Source: Methanothrix sp. (GTDB lineage Archaea; Halobacteriota; Methanosarcinia; Methanotrichales; Methanotrichaceae). Taken from it: DNA of 46,188 nucleotides. Of this stretch, positions 1 to 9,531 are shown piece by piece (the stretch's first letter is position 1; every line of letters begins with the position of its first letter). Position numbers and translations under genes: made by a program. The DNA lies in assembly GCA_030372945.1 (NCBI GenBank), contig JAUCQD010000032.1, positions 1 through 46,188 of the forward strand. Direction: 5' to 3'. Under the pieces are notes generated by a model, which had not been told where the DNA came from, ran no database searches, and was given only the letters and a program-made list of their open reading frames with translations.

Positions 1-1
1 G

Positions 2-952
2 ATCATATGCACCCTGTTTCTTCTTTGCTCAGCCTGCCTAGCAGATGATCTCATGTTTTTTGCAGACGATCACTACAAAGCCGTTGGGCTGCGTCATCTC
101 AATGCATCAGTCGCAAATCCGGTCTTGGGCAGGGGAGACAATCTCCTCAGGATAACTCTGGCCAACCACGGCAGGCTGGAGGAGCTTGTGCCGATAAGCG
201 GTAACGGTTCAAAGGACGACATACTCAAGGAGATGGCCGAAGAGATGCGCAGCATCGATGCGTTCAGCATCACTGCAGCCTTGGAGGATGCAGGTCCAGT
301 AACAGTCAGATCAGGGCCGCAGCACATAGGGTCTTTGCCATCCGGCTCTGTGGCCGAGCTGGAGTTCAACCTCTCTGTTGGAGATGAGGCCAGCGGCTGG
401 TATGTCCTCCCCCTCCGCCTGGATTTTTTGCGCCAGGCTGACGTGAGCGTGAGCAATGGTGACAGTTCGCCTCTCCTGCAGCCGGAAAATCTCAGTCTGA
501 GCATAGGGGTGCTTGTTGTTGGCACTGCCGGTCCGCTGAGGATCCTGGGAACGAAATCCGATCTCGTCCCCGGAGATCGCAAAACCCTAATGGCCATAAT
601 CGAGAACGATGGTTCAGACGCTCTTCACAACTGCTCTGCCCGCCTTGTAGCCGCGAGTCCATTTCACGCCGACACAGGAGCATCTGCAGTGGGGGATCTG
701 TTGCCTGGAGCATTGGCCGTGGCCAGCTTCTCCGTGCGAGTAGACGGGAATGCAAGCTGGCAGGACTACCAGCTCGGTTGCGAGATCAGCTCAGATGAAG
801 GCATAAACATGCTCTCATTTCCTGTAACAGTAAAGAAAACTGGCAGCTCTTTTTGGAACCTGGCAGTGCCATTGCTCGGGTTATTGATAGCATCTGTTTT
901 TGTATTCCAAAAAAGACGGATTCTGATGCGAAGGCTTGGGAGAAGAAGGTAG
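2..952 (+). CDS. Secreted/membrane-anchored COG1361-like (CARDB/NEW3-type) protein, partial at the left edge; likely partner of the downstream ABC exporter
   Basis: The frame stays open to the left edge and reads a signal-peptide-like IICTLFLLCSACLADDL upstream of the ATG at 53. Beta-sandwich-like repeats are followed by a C-terminal TM helix (LAVPLLGLLIASVFVF) and a basic tail. Confidence 0.7.
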   Translation: MICTLFLLCSACLADDLMFFADDHYKAVGLRHLNASVANPVLGRGDNLLRITLANHGRLEELVPISGNGSKDDILKEMAEEMRSIDAFSITAALEDAGPVTVRSGPQHIGSLPSGSVAELEFNLSVGDEASGWYVLPLRLDFLRQADVSVSNGDSSPLLQPENLSLSIGVLVVGTAGPLRILGTKSDLVPGDRKTLMAIIENDGSDALHNCSARLVAASPFHADTGASAVGDLLPGALAVASFSVRVDGNASWQDYQLGCEISSDEGINMLSFPVTVKKTGSSFWNLAVPLLGLLIASVFVFQKRRILMRRLGRRR

Positions 953-954
953 CA

Positions 955-1887
955 ATGGGAGAAAAGACTGTACAGGCACAAGGGATTTGCAAGAGCTACA
1001 GGAGCTTTTTTGGGGCCGCCACCACTGTGCTAAAAGACATATCCCTGGAGGTCGAAGCAGGAGAGATCTTCGGTCTCCTCGGGCCGAATGGATCGGGAAA
1101 GACAACCCTCATATCGATCTTCTCAACCTTGATCTACCCGGAGATCGGAAGGCTGCGCATCCTAGGCCTGGATGCGGAAAGAGACAGGGACGAAATTCGT
1201 AAATTGATAAACATCAGCACTGCTAAGCCCAACTTTCCATGGAGCCTGACAGTAAAAGAGAATTTGCGCCACTTTGGGATGCTCTACGGCCTGTATGGTA
1301 CTGCTCTCTCGCAGATCGTAAGAGACCAAATAGATGCCTTTGAGCTTGGAGATTTTCAGGACATGAAGTTTGAAGACCTCTCTACGGGCTTGAAGCAGCG
1401 TCTGTCCCTTGCCAAGGCCATGCTCAATCAGCCTCGACTGCTGTTCCTGGATGAGCCCACAACAGGCCTTGATCCCGACATCTCCATGAAGACGCGCCAG
1501 CTAATCCAGAGAATCCATGAGGAAGAGAAGATCTCCGTAGTGCTCTCCACGCACTACATGCCCGAGGCCGAGATGCTCTGCGACAGAATTGCATTCCTGC
1601 GCAGGGGTGAAATCGTGGCCCTGGACACGCCCCAGAACCTTAAGAACCAGCTCGGCCTGGGTGAGAAGGTGACTGTATTGTACGAGGGCAGTGTCGGCAT
1701 CGCAGAGCTTGAGAGGTTGCCTGGCGTCATAAGCCTCTTTTCATCGCCCGGAAGGGTGGAGATGACGATCGACAGGAGCACTGAGAGCTTGGACATGATC
1801 GTCAAGCACTTTGCCAAAGCAAGGATTCTGGATATAATCATAAAGGAGCCCGATCTGGAGGACGTATTTCTTGAACTGGCGCGGTAA
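955..1887 (+). CDS. ABC transporter ATP-binding protein (ABC-2 exporter type)
   Basis: Walker A GPNGSGKTT, signature LSTGLKQRLSLAKAM, Walker B LLFLDEPTTGLD. The ORF opens at 853, but ATG 955 (MGEKTVQAQGICKSY) is the sensible start. Confidence 0.92.
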   Translation: MGEKTVQAQGICKSYRSFFGAATTVLKDISLEVEAGEIFGLLGPNGSGKTTLISIFSTLIYPEIGRLRILGLDAERDRDEIRKLINISTAKPNFPWSLTVKENLRHFGMLYGLYGTALSQIVRDQIDAFELGDFQDMKFEDLSTGLKQRLSLAKAMLNQPRLLFLDEPTTGLDPDISMKTRQLIQRIHEEEKISVVLSTHYMPEAEMLCDRIAFLRRGEIVALDTPQNLKNQLGLGEKVTVLYEGSVGIAELERLPGVISLFSSPGRVEMTIDRSTESLDMIVKHFAKARILDIIIKEPDLEDVFLELAR

Positions 1888-2656
1888 GCTGAATAAATAC
1901 CTGGCCTCGGCCTATAAGAACTGGATCATCTCCAGGAGAAACATCTTCACCATCTTCGAGATCTTCTTCTGGCCCATGATCAGCCTGCTCTCAATCGGCC
2001 TGCTGACGAAGTTTCTGAAGGTCGGTGAGGGAATGGTCTCCTTTCTGCTGGTAGGAGCTATAGCTCTCACCATCCTTCAAGTGGCGCAGATAGATGTAGC
2101 CTACGTTCTCTTGTTTGACATGTGGTCCAAGAGCATCAAGAACACCTTCATCGCACCTGTACGAAGCTATCACCTGGTCTTCGGGGCCCTGCTGTTCGGC
2201 GTTGCCCGGGGAAGCGTCGTATTCTTAATCCTGGTGCTCGTCAGCCACCACCTCTTCGGCTTCAATTTCCTGGCAGGAGGGATTCTGCCGGTGCTCATAT
2301 TTCTTGCAGGGGTCTTTGCCGTCTCGGCCATCATCGGCATCATCGTATGCATTTCCATCCTCACCTTTGGCCAGAAGGCGGATGTAGCTGCATGGAGCCT
2401 TAGCGGTTTGATCCTGCTCATCAGCGGAATTTACTATCCTGTTGATGTGCTGCCCGCGCCGCTGCAGGCTGCAGCCAGAGCCATACCACTGACGTATTTT
2501 CTGGAATATTACAGGTCGGTATTTATCCCCGAACAGCACAATTTAGCTCTTGGAGCAACACTTGCAGGCCTTTACCTGGTCGTTGGCTTGATACTTTTCG
2601 ACAGAGCCATAGAGAGAGCAAGAAGGACAGGCATAATGCTGAGACTGTCGGAATAG
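1871..2656 (+). CDS. ABC-2 type transporter permease
   Basis: About six hydrophobic helices, TTG start overlapping the ATPase gene, C-terminal motif ISGIYYPVDVLPAPLQAAARAIPLTYFLE typical of ABC-2 membrane proteins. Confidence 0.9.
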   Translation: MNWRGKLNKYLASAYKNWIISRRNIFTIFEIFFWPMISLLSIGLLTKFLKVGEGMVSFLLVGAIALTILQVAQIDVAYVLLFDMWSKSIKNTFIAPVRSYHLVFGALLFGVARGSVVFLILVLVSHHLFGFNFLAGGILPVLIFLAGVFAVSAIIGIIVCISILTFGQKADVAAWSLSGLILLISGIYYPVDVLPAPLQAAARAIPLTYFLEYYRSVFIPEQHNLALGATLAGLYLVVGLILFDRAIERARRTGIMLRLSE

Positions 2657-2660
2657 ATAT

Positions 2661-3896
2661 TTGGAGACGTTAGCTGTGATAAAGGGCATTATCGGAAGGG
2701 TCGCTGTAGGAGACATGCAGCCTGTGAGGTCGATGGGCGTCATCAACTTGAGCCGTGAGTCCTTTTACAAGGGCTCTGTGGCCTGCCCAGACGATGCGCT
2801 CTCGAAGGCCCTGGCCATGCAGTCCGAGGGTGCAGACCTGATCGACATCGGGGCCGTCTCAACCGCACCAGGATCGCCTCCCGTGGACGAGGCTCAGGAG
2901 CGGGAGCGGCTCATTCCAGCATTAAAGCAGATCCTAAACAACCTGACCATCGATGTATCCATAGACACTCAAAGGGCGAGCATCGCAGCCGAGGCGCTAA
3001 GTTTGGGCGCCACCTGCATAAACGATGTCTCGGGGCTGCATGATCCTATGATGGCAAAAACCGTTGCCGATCATGACGGCTCCCTTATCATCATGGCCTC
3101 CGACCGGGTGCCTGGCGACCTGCTGAGCCTCGACCAAATAATTCCTCTGCTTGGAGAGAGGGTGAGGGCTGCGGTTCGATCTGGCGTATCTCTACACAAG
3201 ATCACCCTGGACCCTGGGGTAGGCAAATGGATACCTGAAAAGACTACAGAGCACGATCTGGCGATCTTAGATGGCTACAGACGAATGCGCTCTCTTGGTC
3301 GCCCGTATCTTGCGGCGCTCTCCCGCAAGACCTTCATCGGAGCAACATTGAACTTGCAAAATCCTTTTGACAGGCTGGGCGGCACTCTGGCAGCAACAGC
3401 AGTCGCAGTCTACCTTGGAGCTCACATCGTCAGGACTCATGATGTCTCTGCCAGCCTTGAGACCATTCGCATGGCTCAGGCGATAAGGGGGCGGCCGGCG
3501 AGCGCTGAGTGCGATGAGATAAATGTGGAGGTACTGGGATACCTGGGGCAGGGCGAGGACATCGCAGAGACCTTCAAGCGCACTGGAGTCGATGAGCGTG
3601 GCATGGGAATACTGGCAAAGAAAAGCTCCTTTCGGATCCTCTCTGTGCAAGGTTTGAGCTCAATGGAGGCCCTGGTGATAAAGCAGGAGATGCTGGCACG
3701 CGGTGGCGACGCAGCCATCCCCAAGCTTGCTCTGCGCTGCGACGAGCGGCCAAAAGAGGTTTTAATCTTTGGCACCCTCTCTCAGATCAGCGGCCTCGTC
3801 AAGAACCTGAGAGGACAACCATTCCGCCTCCCGCAGGTGGCGAGCTGCATAAACGATGCCCTCGGGCGGATAGATGGCCCTGAGCGCTACAGGTGA
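2661..3896 (+). CDS. Dihydropteroate synthase-like protein (archaeal pterin biosynthesis) with extra C-terminal domain
   Basis: MGVINLSRESFYKG, GADLIDIGAVSTAPGS, VSIDTQRASIAAEAL and LDPGVGKW match the DHPS pterin-binding fold. Confidence 0.85.
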   Translation: METLAVIKGIIGRVAVGDMQPVRSMGVINLSRESFYKGSVACPDDALSKALAMQSEGADLIDIGAVSTAPGSPPVDEAQERERLIPALKQILNNLTIDVSIDTQRASIAAEALSLGATCINDVSGLHDPMMAKTVADHDGSLIIMASDRVPGDLLSLDQIIPLLGERVRAAVRSGVSLHKITLDPGVGKWIPEKTTEHDLAILDGYRRMRSLGRPYLAALSRKTFIGATLNLQNPFDRLGGTLAATAVAVYLGAHIVRTHDVSASLETIRMAQAIRGRPASAECDEINVEVLGYLGQGEDIAETFKRTGVDERGMGILAKKSSFRILSVQGLSSMEALVIKQEMLARGGDAAIPKLALRCDERPKEVLIFGTLSQISGLVKNLRGQPFRLPQVASCINDALGRIDGPERYR

Positions 3897-5065
3897 TTCT
3901 CTTGCAAGTTTTGGGGATAAAAACGGATCTCATAGCAGTCGGCGACGATCTGGTCGGGGCTCTGAAAAAAGGCATGGCAGCCGCAGGCCTTAGCTTGCAG
4001 GATGGAGACATTCTCGTAGTCTCTGAGAGCACTGTAGCCACATCGGAAGGACGCGTATTCAAGCTGGAGGATGTCTCGCCAGGCGACCTGGCCTGCACCC
4101 TGGCAGCCAAGTATCACAAAGATCCGCGCGAGATGGAGCTCATACTTCGCGAGTCAGACGAGATAATAGGTGGAATCCCGGGCGTCGTTCTCACACTGAA
4201 CAAGGGATTTCTTTATCCAAATGCAGGTATTGATAACTCCAACGCGCCCCCTGGACACGTGGTTCTCTTTCCCGCCGATGCGCAAAAATCTGCAATGGAG
4301 ATTCGTGAGCGAATGGCAAACGGAAAGAAGATCGGCGTCATCATCGGAGACAGTCGTACTCATCCTCTCCGGCTTGGATGCGTTGGCGTGGCCCTGGGTT
4401 GCGCAGGTCTGGAGGCGGTCGAGGATGCACGCGGCCAAAAGGACCTCTTCGGCAGAGAGCTGAAGATCACACGCAAGGCAGTGGCCGATAACCTCGTTTC
4501 AGCAGCTCAAATAGTGATGGGCGAAGGAGATGAAGGGATTCCGGCCGTAATAATCAGAGATGCACCAGTGTCGATTCGAGAAGTGTCCAGCGAGATACCC
4601 ACCATACCCCCCCAGGAGTGCATGTACCTCGGAGCCCGTCGCTCTGGTCCCAGGCCTTACACCGGTGGCTATGATGATCTTATCGAGCAGGCGATGGAGG
4701 CGATGGATGATGCTTACGCCCCATACTCAGGGTTCAAAGTTGGAGCTGCGCTTCTATGCAAGAGCGGCAGGATATACTCAGCTGGCAACATGGAGAACGC
4801 CTCGTCCGGGGCAGATATCTGTGCCGAAAGGGCAGCTGTGGCCAAAGCCATAGCGTCAGGGGAGCGAGAGTTTGAGGCCATAGCCGTTGTGGGAGATACT
4901 CCGGAGCCAATCTCGCCTTGCGGGATATGCCGTCAGAGCTTGATTGAGTTTGGCAAAGAGATTCAGGTCGTCATGGTAAATTTGAGAGGGGACACTGCGA
5001 TAGCATCAATAGAGGATCTTCTGCCAAGAGCTTTTACTGGCAGGTGCATGGGATTGAAGATCTGA
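3893..5065 (+). CDS. cofE: Fusion protein: coenzyme F420-0:L-glutamate ligase (CofE) domain plus C-terminal cytidine deaminase domain
   Basis: CofE-like TDLIAVGDDL, LQDGDILVVSESTVATSEGR, IIGDSRTHPLRLG. Then CDA motifs YAPYSGFKVGAALL, ICAERAA and SPCGICRQ in one uninterrupted frame. Confidence 0.9.
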   Translation: MILLQVLGIKTDLIAVGDDLVGALKKGMAAAGLSLQDGDILVVSESTVATSEGRVFKLEDVSPGDLACTLAAKYHKDPREMELILRESDEIIGGIPGVVLTLNKGFLYPNAGIDNSNAPPGHVVLFPADAQKSAMEIRERMANGKKIGVIIGDSRTHPLRLGCVGVALGCAGLEAVEDARGQKDLFGRELKITRKAVADNLVSAAQIVMGEGDEGIPAVIIRDAPVSIREVSSEIPTIPPQECMYLGARRSGPRPYTGGYDDLIEQAMEAMDDAYAPYSGFKVGAALLCKSGRIYSAGNMENASSGADICAERAAVAKAIASGEREFEAIAVVGDTPEPISPCGICRQSLIEFGKEIQVVMVNLRGDTAIASIEDLLPRAFTGRCMGLKI

Positions 5066-5077
5066 GAGCATTGTTTA

Positions 5078-5149
5078 TGGACTTGACGGGATTCGAACCC
5101 GTGGCCTCCGCCTTGCGAAGGCGGCGATCTACCACTGATCTACAAGCCC
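5078..5149 (-). tRNA. tRNA-Ala (anticodon CGC)
   Basis: Reverse complement GGGCTTGTAGATCAGTGGTAGATCGCCGCCTTCGCAAGGCGGAGGCCACGGGTTCGAATCCCGTCAAGTCCA folds as a cloverleaf: 7-bp acceptor, CCGCC-TTCGCAA-GGCGG anticodon arm, GGTTCGAATCC T arm. CCA is not encoded. Confidence 0.95.
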
Positions 5150-5178
5150 TTGTCATCAGACTTAAAATGATGAGGGCT

Positions 5179-5448
5179 TTAAATGAGCCCTACCTCTTCT
5201 ACCTCAACAGACTCCACGCCCGCAAGCTTGGCAAAGGCAGCTTCTATCTCATCCGGACTGTGGCCTCCTTTGTCGTCCATAATGGTTACTACTATCAGAG
5301 CTTTAAGTCCAAAGGCAATGGGCATCTCTTCGATGACGTGTAGCCTGGCAAAGGTTGGTACTGCTCTCTTGATATCTTCTGTGAGCTTGGCAAGATCAAT
5401 GTCAGTGCTCTCCGGCATGATCTTCATTCTTACTGCAGCGTCTCCCAT
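5179..5448 (-). CDS. ef1b: Translation elongation factor aEF-1 beta
   Basis: [22 protein letters not shown]...[23 protein letters not shown]...[12 protein letters not shown] is the characteristic archaeal EF-1beta sequence. ATG at 5448 is preferred to the ORF start at 5460. Confidence 0.93.
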   Translation of the reverse strand: MGDAAVRMKIMPESTDIDLAKLTEDIKRAVPTFARLHVIEEMPIAFGLKALIVVTIMDDKGGHSPDEIEAAFAKLAGVESVEVEEVGLI

Positions 5449-5456
5449 AATCCACC

Positions 5457-5627
5457 TCACGGCCCTGAAAAGCCACAGGCTTTGCAGGTATAAACGTTGC
5501 TCTGTTTCTTACATCGGTTGCATCTGGCGATCACGGTACCGCAGCTTGGGCAGGGGAACTTCGTCCCGCCAACGCCGGTCAGCGTAATGCCACATGATAT
5601 GCATCTCTCTGGCAGTTCTTCCTTCAT
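5457..5627 (-). CDS. Small zinc-ribbon protein (DUF1610/HVO_2753-like), 56 aa
   Basis: Not in the supplied ORF track (too short). Minus strand reads [56 protein letters not shown] with four CxxC pairs, directly upstream of EF-1beta, a common archaeal arrangement. Confidence 0.9.
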   Translation of the reverse strand: MKEELPERCISCGITLTGVGGTKFPCPSCGTVIARCNRCKKQSNVYTCKACGFSGP

Positions 5628-5714
5628 GTTATCTCCTTCCTGGTTGATTTTTTTCCCTGTATAAACCTTCCCATAGCCATGTGGGACGCAGAACGAGTGG
5701 CATTTAGGAAACGC

Positions 5715-6365
5715 TCATCTTATGATAGTTCCCCCTCTGCCGCTTCTCAGCGCCGAGACAAACTGTTGAGGATCGGTGCCATTTAATACCCAAATGCTTC
5801 CGCCTCTGCACAATCCCTGCAGAAGCCACAAGGTGCCCTGATCGATGCAACTCTCTTTTCCCACCAGAGAACTTGCACATAGCTCTTCCTGGACCTTTCC
5901 CTCAAGGATGACCCCGTCCACATCAGTTGCCTTGATGAGGGCTGAGCCGAGCCTGAAGGCTACCAGCATCGCCACTGAGTCAGAGGTGTAGTTCCAGTTA
6001 TGCTCAAGCCCAAAGTCGTCCTCCAGCATAGCCTTATACGGCAGAAGGATCTCGACTGTGGGATATTCGCTATGAGGACGTCGGATATCTCCTGTGAGCC
6101 GCGCGCCAGTTCCATCTGCCAAAAAGTGTGCATACTGCTCCATGGCCAAAATTGCCATCCAATGCGCAGCCTCCTCTGAGACCTTGTGCTGTATGAAAAG
6201 ATCCCAAACAAGGTCGGCCATGGGCCCCCCGCCTGGCACAACCAGAAAGCTGTAGCCTTCATCGGCCAGTGTAAATAGAGAGCGTATCAACTCCCTCGAG
6301 GATGCTATGAGGCTGCCGCCCACTTTTAATACATAGAAATGCATCGGCTTTGAATTAACGAGCAT
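5715..6365 (-). CDS. mfnE: Amino acid kinase superfamily protein, MfnE-like (methanofuran biosynthesis kinase)
   Basis: YVLKVGGSLIASSRELIRSL, FLVVPGGGPMADLVW, HWMAILAMEQYAHFLADG and LIKATDVDGV fit the AAK fold. MfnE assignment is by recalled similarity. Confidence 0.7.
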   Translation of the reverse strand: MLVNSKPMHFYVLKVGGSLIASSRELIRSLFTLADEGYSFLVVPGGGPMADLVWDLFIQHKVSEEAAHWMAILAMEQYAHFLADGTGARLTGDIRRPHSEYPTVEILLPYKAMLEDDFGLEHNWNYTSDSVAMLVAFRLGSALIKATDVDGVILEGKVQEELCASSLVGKESCIDQGTLWLLQGLCRGGSIWVLNGTDPQQFVSALRSGRGGTIIR

Positions 6366-6450
6366 GTATTTTAGGCTCTTCGATGAACTTGGAAATGTAT
6401 CATGGCATGGAAAAGGTTATTCCATAGGTCAGAGGCATCATGGTAGCCAA

Positions 6451-6494
6451 GGTCGATTGGATGTAGGGTAGGGAGGGACACTCCATAATCGACC
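6451..6494. other. Inverted repeat with G-rich loop in the leader of the NUDIX-GluRS ORF
   Basis: AAGGTCGATT (6449-6458) and AATCGACCTT (6487-6496) are perfect inverted repeats; the loop contains GGATGTAGGGTAGGGAGGG. Confidence 0.6.
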
Positions 6495-6548
6495 TTTGCC
6501 GTATGTCCTGACGGTTTCAGTCGTAAATAAGGATTTCGGTTGAGGTGA

Positions 6549-8684
6549 ATGAGAATGATAACTCCTCTCCTGGCAGTAGATGCCATCATACTCTTTCGCG
6601 GAGGGATTGTGCTCATAAAGCGGCACAATCCGCCATATCGGGGCTGCTATGCCCTTCCTGGTGGCTTTGTGGAGGTGGGCGAGAGGGTCGAGGATGCAGT
6701 GAAAAGGGAGGCCCGAGAGGAGACCGGCCTTGACATCGCTTTGAGGGATCTGGTGGGCATCTACTCAGACCCTGGGCGCGACCCCAGAGGGCACGTGGTG
6801 TCAGTCGCATACCTTGCAGAGGGCCGAGGAGATCTGGTATCTGGGTCGGATGCAAGGTCTGCTGAGGTCTTCCCATTGCAGAGCCTCCCGCCACTGGCCT
6901 TCGATCATGAGAAAATAATCGACGATGCCCTACGGAAGGCTGGCAAGAGAGATGCAAAACAATCAAATCAAAGTACGGTAATTGGTTTTTTGGGAGATCC
7001 AAGAATGGAAAAGACAAGAGAGCTCATTGAGATGTATGCGCTTCAGAACGCAGTGAAGTACAAGGCAGCTCCAAACGCCGGAGCTGTCATGGGCAAGCTC
7101 ATGGGCGAGCATCCTGAGCTTCGAGCCCAGGCCAAAGAGTTATCGCCACTTGTAAAAGAGGTCCTGGCCGAGGTGGAAAAGGCAGGCCCGGATGAGTGGC
7201 ACAGGAGGCTGGAGGCCATAGCGCCCGAGCTTTTAGTGGAGCTCTCTGTGAAAAAAGAACCCGACAAAGGCCTGCCGGATCTGCAAGGCGCAAGTGGTGG
7301 CGTGGTCATGCGCTTTGCGCCCAACCCAAATGGTCCGCCGACGCTTGGCAGCGCGCGAGGCATCATTGTAAACTCGGAATATGTCAAAAAGTACGGCGGC
7401 AAGTTCATCATACGCTTTGATGACACCGATCCCGTGAAGAAGCGGCCAATGCCTGAGGCTTACGGCTGGTATCTGGAGGACTGCGCCTGGCTGGATGCCA
7501 AGCCCGATTTGGTGATAACGGCGAGCGAGAGGATCGATCTATACTATCCGATAGTCGAGGAGCTGATCTCGAGGGGCGGGGCTTATGTTTGCGGCTGTCC
7601 TCAGTCAGTCTTCAAGGAGCACAAGGACAGGGGTGTGCCCTGCGAGCACAGGGATCAGACAGCAGAGAAGAACCTCGAGCTCTGGGGGCAGATGCTCGAT
7701 GGCACTCTGGCCGAAGGCCAGGCGGTTTTGAGGATCAAGACGGACATGGGCCACAAGGATCCAGCAATTCGTGACTGGCCAGCCTTCCGGATCGTCTCGA
7801 CGCCTCATCCACTGGTAGGAAGCAAGTTTCGTGTCTGGCCGCTGCTAGATTTCGAGTCGGCTGTGGAGGATCATCTGCTCGGCACGACTCACATACTGAG
7901 AGGCAAGGATCTGGCCGACAGCGGTAGCCGACAGAAGTATTTGTACGATTATTTAGGCTGGAAGTATCCGCAGGTGATTCACTGGGGCAGGATAAGGATC
8001 CATCAGTTCGGATCATTCAGCACAAGCAAACTGCGCAAGGCCATAGAGGCAGGTGAGTATACTGGCTGGGACGATCCCAGGGTGCCAACGGTGCGGGCCA
8101 TGCGCTGTCGGGGCATTCAGCCAGAGGCTCTGCGCAAGTTCATGATAGACCTTGGCGTGGGCGAGACGGACATTGCCATCAGCATGGATTCCATCTATGC
8201 CGAGAACAGGAAGCTCATAGATCCCAAGGCCAATCGGTACTTTTTCGTGTGGAATCCAGTCGAGCTACAAATAGAGGGCGATGTTCCCTCTATCGCAAAA
8301 GCGCCGCTGCATCCTGCAATAGACAGAGGATACAGGGAGATACCGGCTAAAAACAAGGTCTTCATCTGTCACAGCGATCTTGAGGGCCTGAAGATAGGAG
8401 AGAGGATCCGGCTGAAGGACCTGTGCAATGTGGAGATCTTGAGCCTTGAGCCTGCGAGGGCGCGCTTCGAGGGCAGGGATGTGGGCAAGAGGATGAAGAT
8501 CATCCACTGGGCGCCCGCAAGCGGCGTGGCAGTGAAGGTATTGAAGCCAGATGGGATCGACGAGGGCGTGGGCGAGGCAGGAATAGCCAAGGAGCTGAAC
8601 CAGGTTGTGCAGTTTGAGCGCTATGGATTTGTGCGGATCAATCGGCTCGGCGAGCCGATAATTGCGAACTTTGCGCACCGCTGA
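6549..8684 (+). CDS. gltX: Fused ORF: NUDIX hydrolase domain (about aa 1-135) plus archaeal glutamyl-tRNA synthetase (from Met153, nt 7005)
   Basis: Complete NUDIX box GGFVEVGERVEDAVKREAREETGLDI. GluRS motifs RFAPNPNGPPTLGSARG (HIGH equivalent), RFDDTDP and SFSTSKLRKAI (KMSKS equivalent). No stop codon between them. Confidence 0.93.
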   Translation: MRMITPLLAVDAIILFRGGIVLIKRHNPPYRGCYALPGGFVEVGERVEDAVKREAREETGLDIALRDLVGIYSDPGRDPRGHVVSVAYLAEGRGDLVSGSDARSAEVFPLQSLPPLAFDHEKIIDDALRKAGKRDAKQSNQSTVIGFLGDPRMEKTRELIEMYALQNAVKYKAAPNAGAVMGKLMGEHPELRAQAKELSPLVKEVLAEVEKAGPDEWHRRLEAIAPELLVELSVKKEPDKGLPDLQGASGGVVMRFAPNPNGPPTLGSARGIIVNSEYVKKYGGKFIIRFDDTDPVKKRPMPEAYGWYLEDCAWLDAKPDLVITASERIDLYYPIVEELISRGGAYVCGCPQSVFKEHKDRGVPCEHRDQTAEKNLELWGQMLDGTLAEGQAVLRIKTDMGHKDPAIRDWPAFRIVSTPHPLVGSKFRVWPLLDFESAVEDHLLGTTHILRGKDLADSGSRQKYLYDYLGWKYPQVIHWGRIRIHQFGSFSTSKLRKAIEAGEYTGWDDPRVPTVRAMRCRGIQPEALRKFMIDLGVGETDIAISMDSIYAENRKLIDPKANRYFFVWNPVELQIEGDVPSIAKAPLHPAIDRGYREIPAKNKVFICHSDLEGLKIGERIRLKDLCNVEILSLEPARARFEGRDVGKRMKIIHWAPASGVAVKVLKPDGIDEGVGEAGIAKELNQVVQFERYGFVRINRLGEPIIANFAHR

Positions 8685-8688
8685 AAGA

Positions 8689-9522
8689 TCACAAGAGATC
8701 CATTTGGTGAAGGGCTCCAGCAAGGAACGCAGCCAGGGCGAATGCCATTCCGATCTTGAGCGCCCTCTGCGATCCTGCGGCATTTCCTCTGGCCACAATC
8801 ATGATCGAGGCAAGGAAGAAGAGATCTGCTACAGTAACTATTGCCATGTACGCCATACCAAAAGGTGCAGTGAAGCTCAGTGCCACTGCAAGAGCGGCAA
8901 AGGCGGCTGCCAGGGCCGATGCAGTTCGCACCCCTGCCAAGATTGGAAGCGTCTTTGCACCGCCCACGCGGTCTCCTTCCATGTCCTCCACATCCTTCAT
9001 GATCTCGCGGCTCATGGTCGCCAAGAATGAGAGGAGAAAAGGAACCTTGTTTGCCAGTAGCCCGGCAACGCCTGCTGCACCTCCCCCGAAGAGGAAGACT
9101 GAGCCCGTCAGAAAAGCAACGCAGATGTTTCCTGCGAGTGGCGTGGCCTTGAGGCTCCTGGCATAAATGATCAACAGAGCTGAGTTGAGGACTGCCACCC
9201 CAAGGCAGATCTGATTCACAACTCCTGCCATAATGCAGCCCGAAGCAAAAAGGATCAGCGAATAGCGGAGGGCCGTCTGGGAATCGATTCTACCGCTGGG
9301 TATTGGCCGCTTTGGTCTGTTGACGGCATCGATCGCTCGATCGTAGTAATCGTTAACGGCGTTGCCAGCGCCAGTGATCAAGAAAACTGACAGGAATATC
9401 AAGATTAAAATCCTTGGATTTTGGCTCAGGGCGATTGCCAGTCCGATGACGGCAGCTATGCCTGCCATAGTGCAGTTGATCGGACGCAAAATCTCCCAGA
9501 ATGCCCTCAAAGCCTCAATCAC
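8689..9522 (-). CDS. UbiA-family prenyltransferase, probable digeranylgeranylglyceryl phosphate synthase (archaeal ether lipid)
   Basis: NAVNDYYDRAIDAVNRPKRPIPSGRI and SREIMKDVEDMEGDRVGGAKTLP are the two Asp-rich UbiA motifs; multiple TM helices. Confidence 0.9.
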   Translation of the reverse strand: MIEALRAFWEILRPINCTMAGIAAVIGLAIALSQNPRILILIFLSVFLITGAGNAVNDYYDRAIDAVNRPKRPIPSGRIDSQTALRYSLILFASGCIMAGVVNQICLGVAVLNSALLIIYARSLKATPLAGNICVAFLTGSVFLFGGGAAGVAGLLANKVPFLLSFLATMSREIMKDVEDMEGDRVGGAKTLPILAGVRTASALAAAFAALAVALSFTAPFGMAYMAIVTVADLFFLASIMIVARGNAAGSQRALKIGMAFALAAFLAGALHQMDLL

Positions 9523-9531
9523 CTAGCTCAA

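Noticed and set aside
6371-6628. Minus-strand ORFs of 85 and 62 aa in the gap before the NUDIX-GluRS ORF
   Set aside because: No family resemblance, overlap the start of a strong CDS and the hairpin leader; likely chance ORFs.
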